NCBI RefSeq assembly: GCF_020171725.1
Contig: NZ_JAIVAJ010000001.1
Coordinates: forward strand, 372,001-436,000
Source: Halobacillus litoralis
Lineage (GTDB): Bacteria > Bacillota > Bacilli > Bacillales > Halobacillaceae
Reading direction: 5' to 3'
Length of the DNA: 64,000 bases
How positions within the stretch are numbered: position 1 is the stretch's first letter; each line of letters starts with the position of its first letter. Shown one piece after another: positions 19,181 to 28,633 of the stretch. A program made the position numbers and the translations under genes. Under the pieces are notes generated by a model, which did not search any database, was not told the origin of the DNA, and was given only the letters and a program-made list of their open reading frames with translations.

Positions 19181-19192
19181 CTCCCAAATGGT

Positions 19193-19366
19193 TTACTGTT
19201 CAACCACTTGTTTTCCGTTATATTGTCCACAAGATTTGCAAACATGGTGTGGTTTTGAGTACTCACCACAGTTTTCACAGATCACCATTCCTGGTGCGTG
19301 AAGCTTTTTGTGAGTACGACGTTGGTTTTTCACCTTTTTAGACGTTTTACGCTTTGGTACTGCCAT
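19193..19366 (-). CDS. rpmF: 50S ribosomal protein L32
   Basis: 57-residue ribosomal protein, starting [19 protein letters not shown], with a zinc ribbon formed by C30, C33, C43 and C46 (CxxC ... CxxC form). The ATG at 19366 has GGAGGTG upstream. It is translated from the yceD-rpmF operon as in other Bacillaceae. Confidence 0.97.
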   Translation of the reverse strand: MAVPKRKTSKKVKNQRRTHKKLHAPGMVICENCGEYSKPHHVCKSCGQYNGKQVVEQ

Positions 19367-19412
19367 GTTTTACACCTCCTTTAAGTCTAATCAGAAAACT
19401 ATTGAAGTCTTC

Positions 19413-19934
19413 TTATTCGTTCTCTTCTTCATTTAATAATGATTGCAGTTTAGCCATTCGAGGATCCACTTTCTTTTCCTCAGGTTCCTCTGTAACCACC
19501 TGCCAGCCTTTCCCTTCCTGGGGGGCTGTTTCATGAGCGTCATTATCATTTGAAAATACACGAGTTGGAATCTCCAACTGTACATTTTCCCTGATATAAG
19601 GCGCTAAGTCAAGCACTTCTCCGTTCACAGGATGAACTTCCGAGTCATCTTCCTCCGTATGGTACGGAGACATGTTGAAAACTTCGACAGCATCAATGTG
19701 AAATGGATAAGGTACATCGACTAACGTTCTTGCACAAGGTAAAATCATTTCACCTTCTATGGAAAACGTTATCGTTATATCATTTCCTCGTGTGGTCGCT
19801 TGACCTTCGACATGAACAGGCTCAATCCTGCGAATGTCATTGTTCATTGTTTCTAATTCGCGAATGTCTACATCATCTTCAAAGACAAGAGGCTCATCGC
19901 CAGCTTGCTTTAGTTTCTGTAGAGGAAATTTCAT
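19413..19934 (-). CDS. yceD: YceD (DUF177) family protein
   Basis: A 173-residue acidic protein of the YceD/DUF177 family, linked across bacteria to rpmF and, in plants and E. coli, to 23S rRNA accumulation; the biochemical role is unclear. The conserved core is EGEMILPCARTLVDVPYPF, with C-terminal LDLAPYIRENVQLEIP. The ATG at 19934 is preferred because GAGGTGAG precedes it; a GTG three codons upstream overlaps that site. It is the first gene of the yceD-rpmF operon, driven by a near-consensus promoter. Confidence 0.92.
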   Translation of the reverse strand: MKFPLQKLKQAGDEPLVFEDDVDIRELETMNNDIRRIEPVHVEGQATTRGNDITITFSIEGEMILPCARTLVDVPYPFHIDAVEVFNMSPYHTEEDDSEVHPVNGEVLDLAPYIRENVQLEIPTRVFSNDNDAHETAPQEGKGWQVVTEEPEEKKVDPRMAKLQSLLNEEENE

Positions 19935-19961
19935 AGTTCTCACCTCATGGCAACAAGAGTT

Positions 19962-19990
19962 ATTGTAAAAGGATTCAGCTGATTTGTCAA
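19962..19990 (-). promoter_or_regulatory. Near-consensus sigma-A promoter for yceD-rpmF
   Basis: TTGACA, a 17-bp spacer and TACAAT on the minus strand, 28 bp upstream of the yceD ATG. This is the best sigma-A promoter in the window and fits a ribosomal protein operon. Confidence 0.85.
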
Positions 19991-20098
19991 TATTTTTTCT
20001 TTACACCTTTACGAAAAGCTGTATGAATAAAATCCAAATGAGCCATAACCTTAAAGTAACACAAAATCACGGGCTGATGCGAATAATTGCCACATTCA

Positions 20099-20107
20099 TG
20101 ATAAAAT
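20099..20107 (+). promoter_or_regulatory. Candidate extended -10 promoter for tmcAL
   Basis: TGATAAAAT is an extended -10, 43 bp upstream of the ATG at 20151. The -35 is poor. Confidence 0.45.
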
Positions 20108-20150
20108 AGACAGCAGAATGATTCAACCTTTGAACGGAGGTTCATATTTA

Positions 20151-21362
20151 ATGCGTGCTTCAGGAGTAATTGTAGAATATAATCCTTTCCATAATGGACA
20201 CTTGTTTCACCTGACTGAAGCAAGGCGGCAGTCCGGATCTGATTGTATGATCGCCGTCATGAGTGGTTCTTTTCTCCAGAGAGGAGAGCCCGCGATCATG
20301 GATAAATGGCACAGGGCAGAGGCTGCGATACAAGGTGGTGCAGATCTCGTGCTGGAACTGCCCTATGTTTATGCCGTAGAGCACAGTGACTACTTTAGTC
20401 AGGGGGCGGTAAGAATCCTTTCAGAAATGGGCGTTCAGTCCATTTGCTTCGGCAGTGAACACGGAGAAATCGACGCTTTCATCACGGCCCACGATTTTCT
20501 TCAAGAGCATCAATCGATGTACGAGACTCATTTGCGATCCTACTTGAATGAGGGGGTGGCTTTCCCGGAAGCTTCCAGACTCGCCTATGAAAAAGTCAAC
20601 CTGCCGGAAGACAGCATCGATCTATCTCAACCAAACAATATTTTGGGACTAAGCTACGTTAAACAGATGCTTACTTATGATCGAGGCGTACAGCCGATGA
20701 CCATCCAACGTACGAACAGCCATTACCACGACGAGACTATCAACGGCTCAATCGCAAGTGCGACAAGTATTCGTAAAGAGATGAAAGAGAGTGGAATGAC
20801 ACAAGGAGTAAAGGACGCCTTACCCGAAGAAACCATCAATCAGCTCATGCTTTACAAAGAAAAAAATGGTTTGTGGCATGAATGGGAGGCTTACTTTGAC
20901 TTACTCCATTATAAGATTTCGACGATGACTTGTGAGGATCTAAGAGCGATACACGGGGTGGATGAGGGGCTCGAACACAGACTCAAGCGGACGATTAAAA
21001 AAGCCAGAACTTTCTCAGAGTTTATGAATGCCCTTAAAACTAAACGCTATACGTGGACAAGGTTACAGCGGACGCTCGTCCACATTTTGATCGGAACAAA
21101 AAAGGTTCTGGCGCAGACACTGTTGCACGAAAAGCAGCCCCCCTATGCCAGAGTACTCGGAATGAACGAAACGGGCAGAAGATACTTGAGAGAAAGAAAA
21201 AAAGCCATGTCCATTCCCCTCATCACTCAACCGCAACAACTCGACCACCCGATGCTCGAGTTGGAAGAGAGGGCAACCGCCTCCTATTACAGCGTTCTTG
21301 AGCCTGATATTCGGATAGAGCGCCTTGAGCGTGAATTCAAAGCACCTGTCATCCTTCCTTGA
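20151..21362 (+). CDS. tmcAL: tRNA(Met) cytidine acetate ligase TmcAL (YlbM)
   Basis: ATP- and acetate-dependent enzyme that makes N4-acetylcytidine at the wobble position of elongator tRNA-Met. 403 residues with the nucleotidylyltransferase motif GVIVEYNPFHNGH (HxGH) at the N-terminus and the family stretches AVMSGSFLQRGEPAIMDKW and LELPYVYAVEHSDYF. The ATG at 20151 lies behind GGAGG; eleven codons upstream in the open frame have no support. Position divergent from yceD and convergent with ylbL matches B. subtilis. Confidence 0.94.
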   Translation: MRASGVIVEYNPFHNGHLFHLTEARRQSGSDCMIAVMSGSFLQRGEPAIMDKWHRAEAAIQGGADLVLELPYVYAVEHSDYFSQGAVRILSEMGVQSICFGSEHGEIDAFITAHDFLQEHQSMYETHLRSYLNEGVAFPEASRLAYEKVNLPEDSIDLSQPNNILGLSYVKQMLTYDRGVQPMTIQRTNSHYHDETINGSIASATSIRKEMKESGMTQGVKDALPEETINQLMLYKEKNGLWHEWEAYFDLLHYKISTMTCEDLRAIHGVDEGLEHRLKRTIKKARTFSEFMNALKTKRYTWTRLQRTLVHILIGTKKVLAQTLLHEKQPPYARVLGMNETGRRYLRERKKAMSIPLITQPQQLDHPMLELEERATASYYSVLEPDIRIERLEREFKAPVILP

Positions 21363-21403
21363 AGTTAGGTGTGTAACCCACCTGAGAAGACACATACCAA
21401 ACT

Positions 21404-21435
21404 AAAAAGCGAGGGCTACAGCGCCCCCGCTTTTT
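21404..21435. terminator. Bidirectional terminator between tmcAL and ylbL
   Basis: AAAAAGCG / CGCTTTTT outer stem with an inner GGGC / GCCC stem; T-runs on both strands serve the convergent genes. Confidence 0.85.
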
Positions 21436-21441
21436 ATCATC

Positions 21442-22470
21442 CTATAGACTTCCAGGCTCTAAATTTTGTAAATAGCTCAAAGCATCGTCAAATGTATCTA
21501 CCGGAACAATTTCCATCTCTGTCCCGATTTCTTCCGCGGCCTGTTTGGCTACCTGGTAGTTCGAACCTTCACGACCGCCTTCATTCGGTGCAAAAAAGAC
21601 ATCGACTCCGTCATCTGCAGCTGCTACGACTTTTTTATCGATTCCACCAATCCGACCGACTTGACCTTCATAATTGATTTCACCCGTACCAGCAATTTGA
21701 TACCCTTTGGTAATGTCTTCCTCAAGAAGCTGATCGTAAATCTCCAGGCTGAACATCAGTCCGGCACTCGGCCCACCGATTTCACCACTTTTCACCGTAA
21801 CTTCGGGATCTACTTCAACCGTACGGTCCGTGACGAGAGAGATTCCTACTCCAACCTTGCTCGGAGTATCTGGGAAAGGCGCTAGCGAGATATCCCGTTC
21901 AATTGTTTCGTCACCGCGCAGGATGGTCAGTGTAACAGAGTCTCCTTCTTTCATGCCACTCACATAATCAATCAAGTCGCTCGATTGACGAACTTCACGG
22001 CCATCCACCTCTGTAATCTCATCGCCGGACTGCAACACTTCTTCCGCAGGCATTCCTTCCAGCACGTTGACGACATAAACCCCTTCGTACGTGATGTCAA
22101 TTTGCTTACCTGCCGCTTCGTAAGCGACGACTTTCGAGGCTTCCTGAGATGATTCCATCAGCTGGAGCTGTTGGTGGAAGTACTCCTCCTCACTTACACC
22201 TTCCGGTCGAATCTGTTCAATCGGATAGATTTGATGGAAGGGCCTCACACTGGCCAGCAGCCACTGTACAGGGGTTGCCTGTCCTCCCCTTACCGTAACG
22301 AGGTGCATCTCCCCTTCACTCGGATACCCATCGGCCACTTCGACGATAGGGTCCAGTTCATCTGCTGAACCTGGTTTATAAATATAATAGGGCATCCTGT
22401 AAGATCCGAGGAATGCCACAAACAATATCGTAAGTATTCCTGTTATAAGTACACGTTTATTAGATTTCAT
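21442..22470 (-). CDS. ylbL: SepM/YlbL family membrane-anchored PDZ-Lon serine protease
   Basis: 342 residues: N-terminal membrane anchor (about 7-22), a PDZ domain (about 125-195, VYVVNVLEGMPAEEVLQSGD) and a C-terminal Lon-type protease domain with the Ser-Lys dyad S235 (EIGGPSAGLMF) and K280 (GRIGGIDKK). The homologue SepM processes a competence peptide in streptococci; YlbL of Bacillus has been linked to degrading a cell-division inhibitor. The ATG overlaps the ylbK stop (ATGA), so translation is coupled. Confidence 0.93.
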   Translation of the reverse strand: MKSNKRVLITGILTILFVAFLGSYRMPYYIYKPGSADELDPIVEVADGYPSEGEMHLVTVRGGQATPVQWLLASVRPFHQIYPIEQIRPEGVSEEEYFHQQLQLMESSQEASKVVAYEAAGKQIDITYEGVYVVNVLEGMPAEEVLQSGDEITEVDGREVRQSSDLIDYVSGMKEGDSVTLTILRGDETIERDISLAPFPDTPSKVGVGISLVTDRTVEVDPEVTVKSGEIGGPSAGLMFSLEIYDQLLEEDITKGYQIAGTGEINYEGQVGRIGGIDKKVVAAADDGVDVFFAPNEGGREGSNYQVAKQAAEEIGTEMEIVPVDTFDDALSYLQNLEPGSL

Positions 22471-23261
22471 GCCTCTGACTCCTTCCCTCCGGCCAACTTC
22501 GCTTGAATGTGTTTCACCTGGTCTTCGGCCGCTCTTTCCCCAGCCTCTACAATCTCTTTAATATTCGTAAAGGCTCTGGCGCTGTATTTGGAGACATCCG
22601 GTCTGATCATGAAATCGGCATCCGACGATCCCCCCATCGCTGTCACCAACTCATCCTGCATGATGTCGATGCTTTGAATAATGACATCGTAAATCGTGTT
22701 AATATTCGGATCCGAATCGAAATGGGCACAATCGACAGCGATGATGATGTCTGCCCCCATCTCTTTTACAACCGAAACAGGCACACGGTCCATCACACCT
22801 CCATCTATGTAGAGACGGTCATCGATCCGCTCCGGTACAAATATTCCCGGTATGGCGATACTGGCACGCACTGCATCACTCGCAGGTCCAGATGTGAAGA
22901 CTTTTTTCTGACCCGCGTACAAGTCGGTTGCAATCACCGACATCGGCAAATCGAAGTCTTCGATATTTTTCCCAAATGTAAATAAACGGATGTATTCCTT
23001 AATCCGACGCCCCTGGATAAAACCCATTCTCGGTACGGTAAAATCAAGGTAATACTTCCGTTTGAATGTTAAGGCCAACTTGTAAAGGTCTTCAATTTGC
23101 TGCCCCGCAGCATAAAAAGCCCCCACTAGGGCTCCCATACTACTGCCTGCGATCATATCGACTGGAATGCCATGATCCTTGAGGACTTTCAGGACCCCTA
23201 AATGGCTGAATCCCCTTGCTCCTCCGGAACCTAGAGCCAGCCCAACTGTCGGACGCTCCAT
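22467..23261 (-). CDS. ylbK: Patatin-like phospholipase family protein YlbK
   Basis: Serine-aspartate lipid acyl hydrolase of the RssA/NTE type. 264 residues with the oxyanion loop GSGGARGFSHLG, the nucleophile motif GSSMG (Ser41) and the catalytic DGG (Asp153). The ATG at 23261 is behind GGAGGG. It sits upstream of and overlaps ylbL; substrate unknown. Confidence 0.92.
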   Translation of the reverse strand: MERPTVGLALGSGGARGFSHLGVLKVLKDHGIPVDMIAGSSMGALVGAFYAAGQQIEDLYKLALTFKRKYYLDFTVPRMGFIQGRRIKEYIRLFTFGKNIEDFDLPMSVIATDLYAGQKKVFTSGPASDAVRASIAIPGIFVPERIDDRLYIDGGVMDRVPVSVVKEMGADIIIAVDCAHFDSDPNINTIYDVIIQSIDIMQDELVTAMGGSSDADFMIRPDVSKYSARAFTNIKEIVEAGERAAEDQVKHIQAKLAGGKESEA

Positions 23262-23376
23262 CTGCCATCCCTCCTTCGTCTACTCCATACTATTTTATGG
23301 AATAAACCCACCAACTATGAGCGTACATATGAATTAGAAGACAAGCTTATCTACTGAAAGATAATCTCATTTTACT

Positions 23377-24624
23377 ATGGATGATATTAGAAGTACAGAA
23401 AACCGAACACCGAGGAGGCGGAAGCTCATTTCTAAGTTAAAGACATTTTTCCTGACGATCCTTACGATATGTATCGCAGCTGCACTCATCATCTACCCGC
23501 AGCCTGCACTGTCTGCAAGTCTTCGGGGACTTGATTTGTGGTGGGAGGTCGTGTTCCCTTCTCTCTTGCCTTTTTTCATAACGGCGGAGCTGATGATCGG
23601 GTTCGGCGTCGTCCATGGTCTCGGGGCGCTCAGCGAGCGATTGATGAGGCCGTTATTCAACGTCCCTGGCAGCGGGGGCTTCGTCTGGGTGATGGGCATG
23701 GCAAGCGGGTACCCCGCCGGAGCGAAATGGACCGCTGATCTTAGGAAGAAAGGACAAGTTACGCGAGCTGAGGCTGAGAGACTCGTCGCCTTCACGAACG
23801 CCTCCAGTCCTTTGTTCATCTTTGGAGCGATTGCGGTAGGATTCTTTCATGATGCGGCGTTAGGCCTTCTCATTGCAGTCTGTCACTATGGAGGGAACTT
23901 CATTGTAGGCATTGCCATGCGATACTATAAGCGAAGCGACACTTCACTCGAGCGAAACACACCTCCCCTATCTTGGCGACAGGCTTTTCAGACGATGCAT
24001 ACATCCAGACTTCAAGATGGACGATCCGTCGGAAAACTGATGGGAGATGCCGTTACGAAATCGGTCGACACCCTTCTTATGGTGGGCGGCTTTATTATGC
24101 TTTTCAGTGTTCTGACTGAGCTTCTGAAGCAGACGGGCATGATTCACATCGTATCTCACGGTATGTCCATGCTCCTTATTCCTGAGACCTTTCACATCCC
24201 GATTGTCTCAGGCATGCTTGAAATGACGACAGGCATCGGCTCCATTACCGAAACCAACGAGTCACTTCTGACACAGCTCATGCTCGTCAGCTTCCTTTTA
24301 GGCTTTCATGGGTTTTCGATCCAGGCTCAAATTGCAAGTATTCTGGCTGAGACCGATATCCGTTTTAAGCCTTATGCGATTGCAAGAATTGCACACGGTA
24401 TATTGGCAGCTTTACTGATGATCGGGTTGTTCCATTTATATGAGCGTTTTTCCATTGAATCGATCATTCCGCTCGAGAATTTCCACGAGAGCTATGTCAA
24501 TGCTGTCTTAACCTTCTGCAAACATAACGGTCCTCCGATCACCATCCTGACACTCGGGATCATGGTCATTGTGAAATGGCACCGAAAACGAGAAAAAGCA
24601 AACCACTACGAGCGAATTTCGTAG
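23377..24624 (+). CDS. ylbJ: Sporulation integral membrane protein YlbJ
   Basis: Polytopic membrane protein (about eight or more helices) of the nucleoside-recognition (GATE) fold needed for spore cortex formation in B. subtilis. 415 residues from the ATG at 23377; the conserved family begins at about residue 18 (FFLTILTICIAAALIIYPQP ... VVFPSLLPFF). The ATG has a weak ribosome binding site, whereas GAGGAGG lies nine bases before an in-frame ATT at 23428 that coincides with the usual N-terminus, so the true start is uncertain. The last codons form one arm of a terminator shared with coaD. Confidence 0.9.
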   Translation: MDDIRSTENRTPRRRKLISKLKTFFLTILTICIAAALIIYPQPALSASLRGLDLWWEVVFPSLLPFFITAELMIGFGVVHGLGALSERLMRPLFNVPGSGGFVWVMGMASGYPAGAKWTADLRKKGQVTRAEAERLVAFTNASSPLFIFGAIAVGFFHDAALGLLIAVCHYGGNFIVGIAMRYYKRSDTSLERNTPPLSWRQAFQTMHTSRLQDGRSVGKLMGDAVTKSVDTLLMVGGFIMLFSVLTELLKQTGMIHIVSHGMSMLLIPETFHIPIVSGMLEMTTGIGSITETNESLLTQLMLVSFLLGFHGFSIQAQIASILAETDIRFKPYAIARIAHGILAALLMIGLFHLYERFSIESIIPLENFHESYVNAVLTFCKHNGPPITILTLGIMVIVKWHRKREKANHYERIS

Positions 24625-24635
24625 TGGTTTGCTTT

Positions 24636-24637
<2 letters not shown>
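24593..24637. terminator. Bidirectional terminator overlapping the ends of ylbJ and coaD
   Basis: An 18-bp nearly perfect stem (AAAAAGCAAACCACTACG / CGTAGTGGTTTGCTTTTT). The left arm encodes the C-terminal residues of YlbJ and the right arm reaches the coaD stop codon, so coding and terminator functions overlap. Confidence 0.88.
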
Positions 24638-25672
<1,035 letters not shown>

Positions 25673-25886
25673 CTTCTGTCACCTCTTTCTAACAACATTC
25701 CCCATAATCCTACCACAAAATACAGGGCTAGGCGACAATACGATTCTGATGATGAAAAAATCGGTCCGCTTTGAATATTTCACCATGATCCTGCCCATAA
25801 TACGAATGAAGCGGAAATACTGCTTCTGAAAACGGAGAAGGCTTACATCCCCATAAGCTCTTCCTCCGGTTTCTCCTCTCCCTTTA

Positions 25887-25916
25887 CTTTTTTATACGAA
25901 TTGACGTATAAAAAAG
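25887..25916. repeat. Perfect 12-bp inverted repeat, function unknown
   Basis: Arms CTTTTTTATACG and CGTATAAAAAAG are separated by AATTGA. It lies just beyond the terminator of the gene at 25941-27338 and upstream of rsmD. It could be a second, weak terminator hairpin or an operator; A/T-run ends on both strands leave both options open. Confidence 0.6.
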
Positions 25917-25951
25917 AAGGGCTGTCTCCAGTAGACAGCCCTATTTTTTTT
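25911..25951. terminator. Intrinsic terminator at the end of the 25941-27338 gene
   Basis: AGGGCTGTCT / AGACAGCCCT with a five-base loop. T-runs follow on both strands, and it overlaps the stop codon of the minus-strand gene. Confidence 0.85.
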
Positions 25952-27338
25952 GTAAAAGGATTCGATCCTCCTGTACATACGTACGAATGCCGAGTAAATC
26001 ATCTACAAATTCCCGCTTCATATAAAGTTTACCATCTATCTTCTGCAACAGGTCTGCGGCAACGCCGAACGCCTGCTCATTCAAAATAAACGTCGATCTG
26101 TCGAGGAAGAATCGATACGATCGTTCCGGCAGTTCCACACGATACAGCTCTTCTTCTTCAAAGACTGTCAACGGATATCCTGCTTCCTTCACGACTGGAT
26201 CAAGAGGAAGATATTCTTCTGACTGAAAATCTATCATCTGTCCACTAAGTGTCTTTTCTCCAAAGACCAACGGTTCACTGTGAGTGAAATACAGAGGCGT
26301 AACCCCTTTTCTGTCAGCATTTACTGAAAAGAAAGTCGTCTCATCTCCGTATAAGTCAGATAGGAGAAAATCTGCGCCATCCAAGAGAGAGGTTTCCCCT
26401 TCATATTGGATCAACTCCTGTTTCAGTCGCTGAACCTCCTCCTCTGTGAAAGCCGCACCCATCTGCTTTGCCATCCTTCCTGATTTGGAAGCCTCGAAAC
26501 TACCGTCATCAAAAAATAAGGACGAAAGGGCGGACACAGCCCACTCTGGAGACGGTTGAGGATAATTCGATTCGACTTGCCGCTCAAATAAAACTTTCTC
26601 CAGTTGATCCACTGTCTTGACTGAGAGATAGCTTCCTTCGCTTCCGCTAGAAGGTGCACCGATCTCAACTAACATGTCGGGATAGCGATGGGAGAGTTGC
26701 TCGACCCGACGCTTCATGTCAACTGTCCACGACTCATTGCCTGAAAGTGTAATCATCCAATCTTCTGTATCCCATACTTTTTTTGACGGATCCGTGAGAA
26801 GGACTAACGGAAAATGAGGACTGGTCGTAGGTTCGAACTGATAATAACGAACATAATCCTTCACAATGTCCGATTGTTTCGTCGTCAAACCAATCCATGT
26901 CCGATCCCTTTCATCGTAGTCCCTGAAGGAAAGATCGTACTTCGGATAGATCGGCTGGTCGTCTTTCATGAATTGCAGCGTCCAGCCTGTCCATTTCACT
27001 GGAGTTTGCGTGTTCACTTGATATGACAACGTCTGACCACTCTCAGCTGTCCACATGAAGTGATTCGTCTCTGTTTCACTCAAACACTCGTCACTACACG
27101 TGATCGACCGTCCGTTTTCCGGCAGTACGACTTGATACGGACCGGCTTCCCACTCTTTGAAATGGTATTGGACAGACAGTGTCCCTTGTTGAAGGGTCAC
27201 CTCCACCTCGATAGACGCCGGCCGATTCTGATCGGCCATCTGTTGATCAGCGTTATCGTAATTCCCCCACTGATAGAGAAGGAGAAGGACAGACAAAGAT
27301 GAGAATAAGAATAGAGGAAGTAAGACCTTTTTCATCAT
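25941..27338 (-). CDS. Unrecognised membrane-anchored extracytoplasmic protein with C-terminal stalk-like domain
   Basis: 465 residues. The N-terminus (MMKKVLLPLFLFSSLSVLLL) is a signal anchor; the rest is hydrophilic and extracytoplasmic. The last 55 residues (FILNEQAFGVAADLLQKIDG then MKREFVDDLLGIRTYVQEDR) resemble the copper amine oxidase N-terminal-like stalk domain seen on Bacillaceae surface proteins. Two cysteines near residues 80-86 may form a disulfide. The start is the ATG pair behind AAAGGAGG; 32 upstream codons in the open frame are unsupported. I do not recognise the central region and it has no counterpart I know in the B. subtilis ylb cluster. Confidence 0.8.
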   Translation of the reverse strand: MMKKVLLPLFLFSSLSVLLLLYQWGNYDNADQQMADQNRPASIEVEVTLQQGTLSVQYHFKEWEAGPYQVVLPENGRSITCSDECLSETETNHFMWTAESGQTLSYQVNTQTPVKWTGWTLQFMKDDQPIYPKYDLSFRDYDERDRTWIGLTTKQSDIVKDYVRYYQFEPTTSPHFPLVLLTDPSKKVWDTEDWMITLSGNESWTVDMKRRVEQLSHRYPDMLVEIGAPSSGSEGSYLSVKTVDQLEKVLFERQVESNYPQPSPEWAVSALSSLFFDDGSFEASKSGRMAKQMGAAFTEEEVQRLKQELIQYEGETSLLDGADFLLSDLYGDETTFFSVNADRKGVTPLYFTHSEPLVFGEKTLSGQMIDFQSEEYLPLDPVVKEAGYPLTVFEEEELYRVELPERSYRFFLDRSTFILNEQAFGVAADLLQKIDGKLYMKREFVDDLLGIRTYVQEDRILLQKK

Positions 27339-27454
27339 TCCTCTCCTCCTTTCTGAAATATATGGTATCGCCCCATCCTTTTGATGAGAGTTCACAATGC
27401 ACTCTATTCGTGCTAATGTTAAGGTGACTGTCAACGTGGAAAGGAAGAATGTTC

Positions 27455-27844
27455 ATGATTCAAAAATTCATAGAGCTCGGTCAAGGCTATTCGGACCTTT
27501 ACGAATTGCTGGACCTGGGTGAACGTATGCCCGACCGGATTCAACATGCCGTAGCCTTTTACAGTGAAAAGAACGGTGCTCCGGCCGCTTCCCTGGCCCT
27601 TATTATGAAGCCTGGAAAAGAGCAGAAGTTTCAGCCGATTTACATATGCAGAGAAGGGATCCCTAATCCGCATGAAAAACCGAACAAACGCTTCGACCTG
27701 TTTCAAGAGATGGTACAAAAAGCAGATAAAGAGATTGCAGAATTCACCATCAAGCCCTCCACCGTTTTCCCGGAGACGGAGTTGTTCTACCAACACCTGA
27801 TCGGAATCCTGCGAACGAACAAATTCATCGCACCACTCTCTTAA
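27455..27844 (+). CDS. Conserved hypothetical protein, DUF7147-like
   Basis: 129 residues, beginning MIQKFIELGQGYSDLYELLD, an N-terminus I associate with a small Bacillaceae family sometimes mislabelled methylthioribose kinase. No kinase motifs are visible, so that label should not be used. The ATG at 27455 has AAAGGAAGA upstream; an ATG two codons earlier is too close to it. It is divergent from the stalk-domain gene and ends before a strong terminator. Confidence 0.7.
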   Translation: MIQKFIELGQGYSDLYELLDLGERMPDRIQHAVAFYSEKNGAPAASLALIMKPGKEQKFQPIYICREGIPNPHEKPNKRFDLFQEMVQKADKEIAEFTIKPSTVFPETELFYQHLIGILRTNKFIAPLS

Positions 27845-27897
27845 TATCGGACAAAATATGCAAATCATTAGTCCTAGATTTACATGTAACGTAATCT

Positions 27898-27928
27898 AAA
27901 AAAGCCGCCTGGCCCAGGCGGCTTTTTT
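27898..27928. terminator. Bidirectional terminator between the DUF7147-like gene and ylbG
   Basis: AAAAAAGCCGCCTGG / CCAGGCGGCTTTTTT, a perfect 15-bp stem around a single base. Confidence 0.9.
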
Positions 27929-28205
27929 AGATTCCCATCTTATAATCGTACTGCTTCGCTTTATCCGGTTTTGCATTCTCGAAATCTGTCCGTATATCAG
28001 GTTTATGAGAAAGAACAACACGGGAAACAAACGGTAGACGGTCTAATTTCTCCATCTTAAATTCAACATCTTCCTGATTAACATATACAATCGCATACTT
28101 ATGCTTCTTAGACGCATGAATAAGGTGACCGTGCTTCTTGATTTGACGCACGTTCTTCATATGTTGAAAGTAGACGATAATCCCTTGACGTTTTGTTCTC
28201 AGCAT
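27927..28205 (-). CDS. ylbG: YlbG family protein (UPF0298/DUF2129)
   Basis: A 92-residue basic protein, starting MLRTKRQGIIVYFQHMKNVRQ and containing YAIVYVNQEDVEFKMEKLDRL, characteristic of the UPF0298 family. Function is unknown. AGGGAG precedes the ATG at 28205. It keeps its ylb-cluster neighbourhood with ylbF. Confidence 0.88.
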   Translation of the reverse strand: MLRTKRQGIIVYFQHMKNVRQIKKHGHLIHASKKHKYAIVYVNQEDVEFKMEKLDRLPFVSRVVLSHKPDIRTDFENAKPDKAKQYDYKMGI

Positions 28206-28303
28206 AAAGACTCCCTACTTTTCGAATAAAATTTTGTTCTTAATATTATGTATAGCTTACCAAATGTAATCGGAATCAGCAATACTCGGGTAAAGGAGAG
28301 AGT

Positions 28304-28633
28304 ATGATGAAGACAGATCATGAGACGGCTTTTGAAACCTTCGATACAGAACTGCACCAATCAACCCTTCTGCAGCAATACCAGTTGAAAAAGGTGGCGG
28401 GACTTCCATTCGTTTACTTGTGGCCATCCCCATCTGTAGACCGACGCATGTTAGAAGACATGTTGAAGTTGTGTGCAGCGAAGGCGATGAAAGGAAAACG
28501 CCTGACCCTTGAGATGAGTTACGTCCGCAAGAGTCAGGCGTTCTATGTTTATCGTGTACGGTTTTTAGTTCCGCAAAGAAAAATGTTCTGCTGCGGCAAC
28601 TTATGTGACGACTGTATTCGTTTTACGTCTTAG
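28304..28633 (+). CDS. Unrecognised small protein with C-terminal CCxxxCxxC motif
   Basis: 109 residues, mostly a mixed alpha/beta composition (LPFVYLWPSPSVDRRMLED, SYVRKSQAFYVYRVRFLVP), ending in C96-C97-x3-C101-x2-C104. The clustered cysteines suggest metal or Fe-S binding, but this is inference. The ATG at 28304 has a strong AAAGGAG. It is convergent with ylbF, whose stop codon it overlaps by three bases. B. subtilis has ylbE near here, which this does not resemble. Confidence 0.72.
   Translation: MMKTDHETAFETFDTELHQSTLLQQYQLKKVAGLPFVYLWPSPSVDRRMLEDMLKLCAAKAMKGKRLTLEMSYVRKSQAFYVYRVRFLVPQRKMFCCGNLCDDCIRFTS

Noticed and set aside
25676-25830. Short minus-strand ORF of about 40 codons upstream of rsmD
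   Set aside because: No ribosome binding site and no recognisable sequence; it overlaps the rsmD leader.
27455-27844. Methylthioribose kinase annotation for the small protein
   Set aside because: Far too short and lacking kinase motifs; the label is probably a propagated error.
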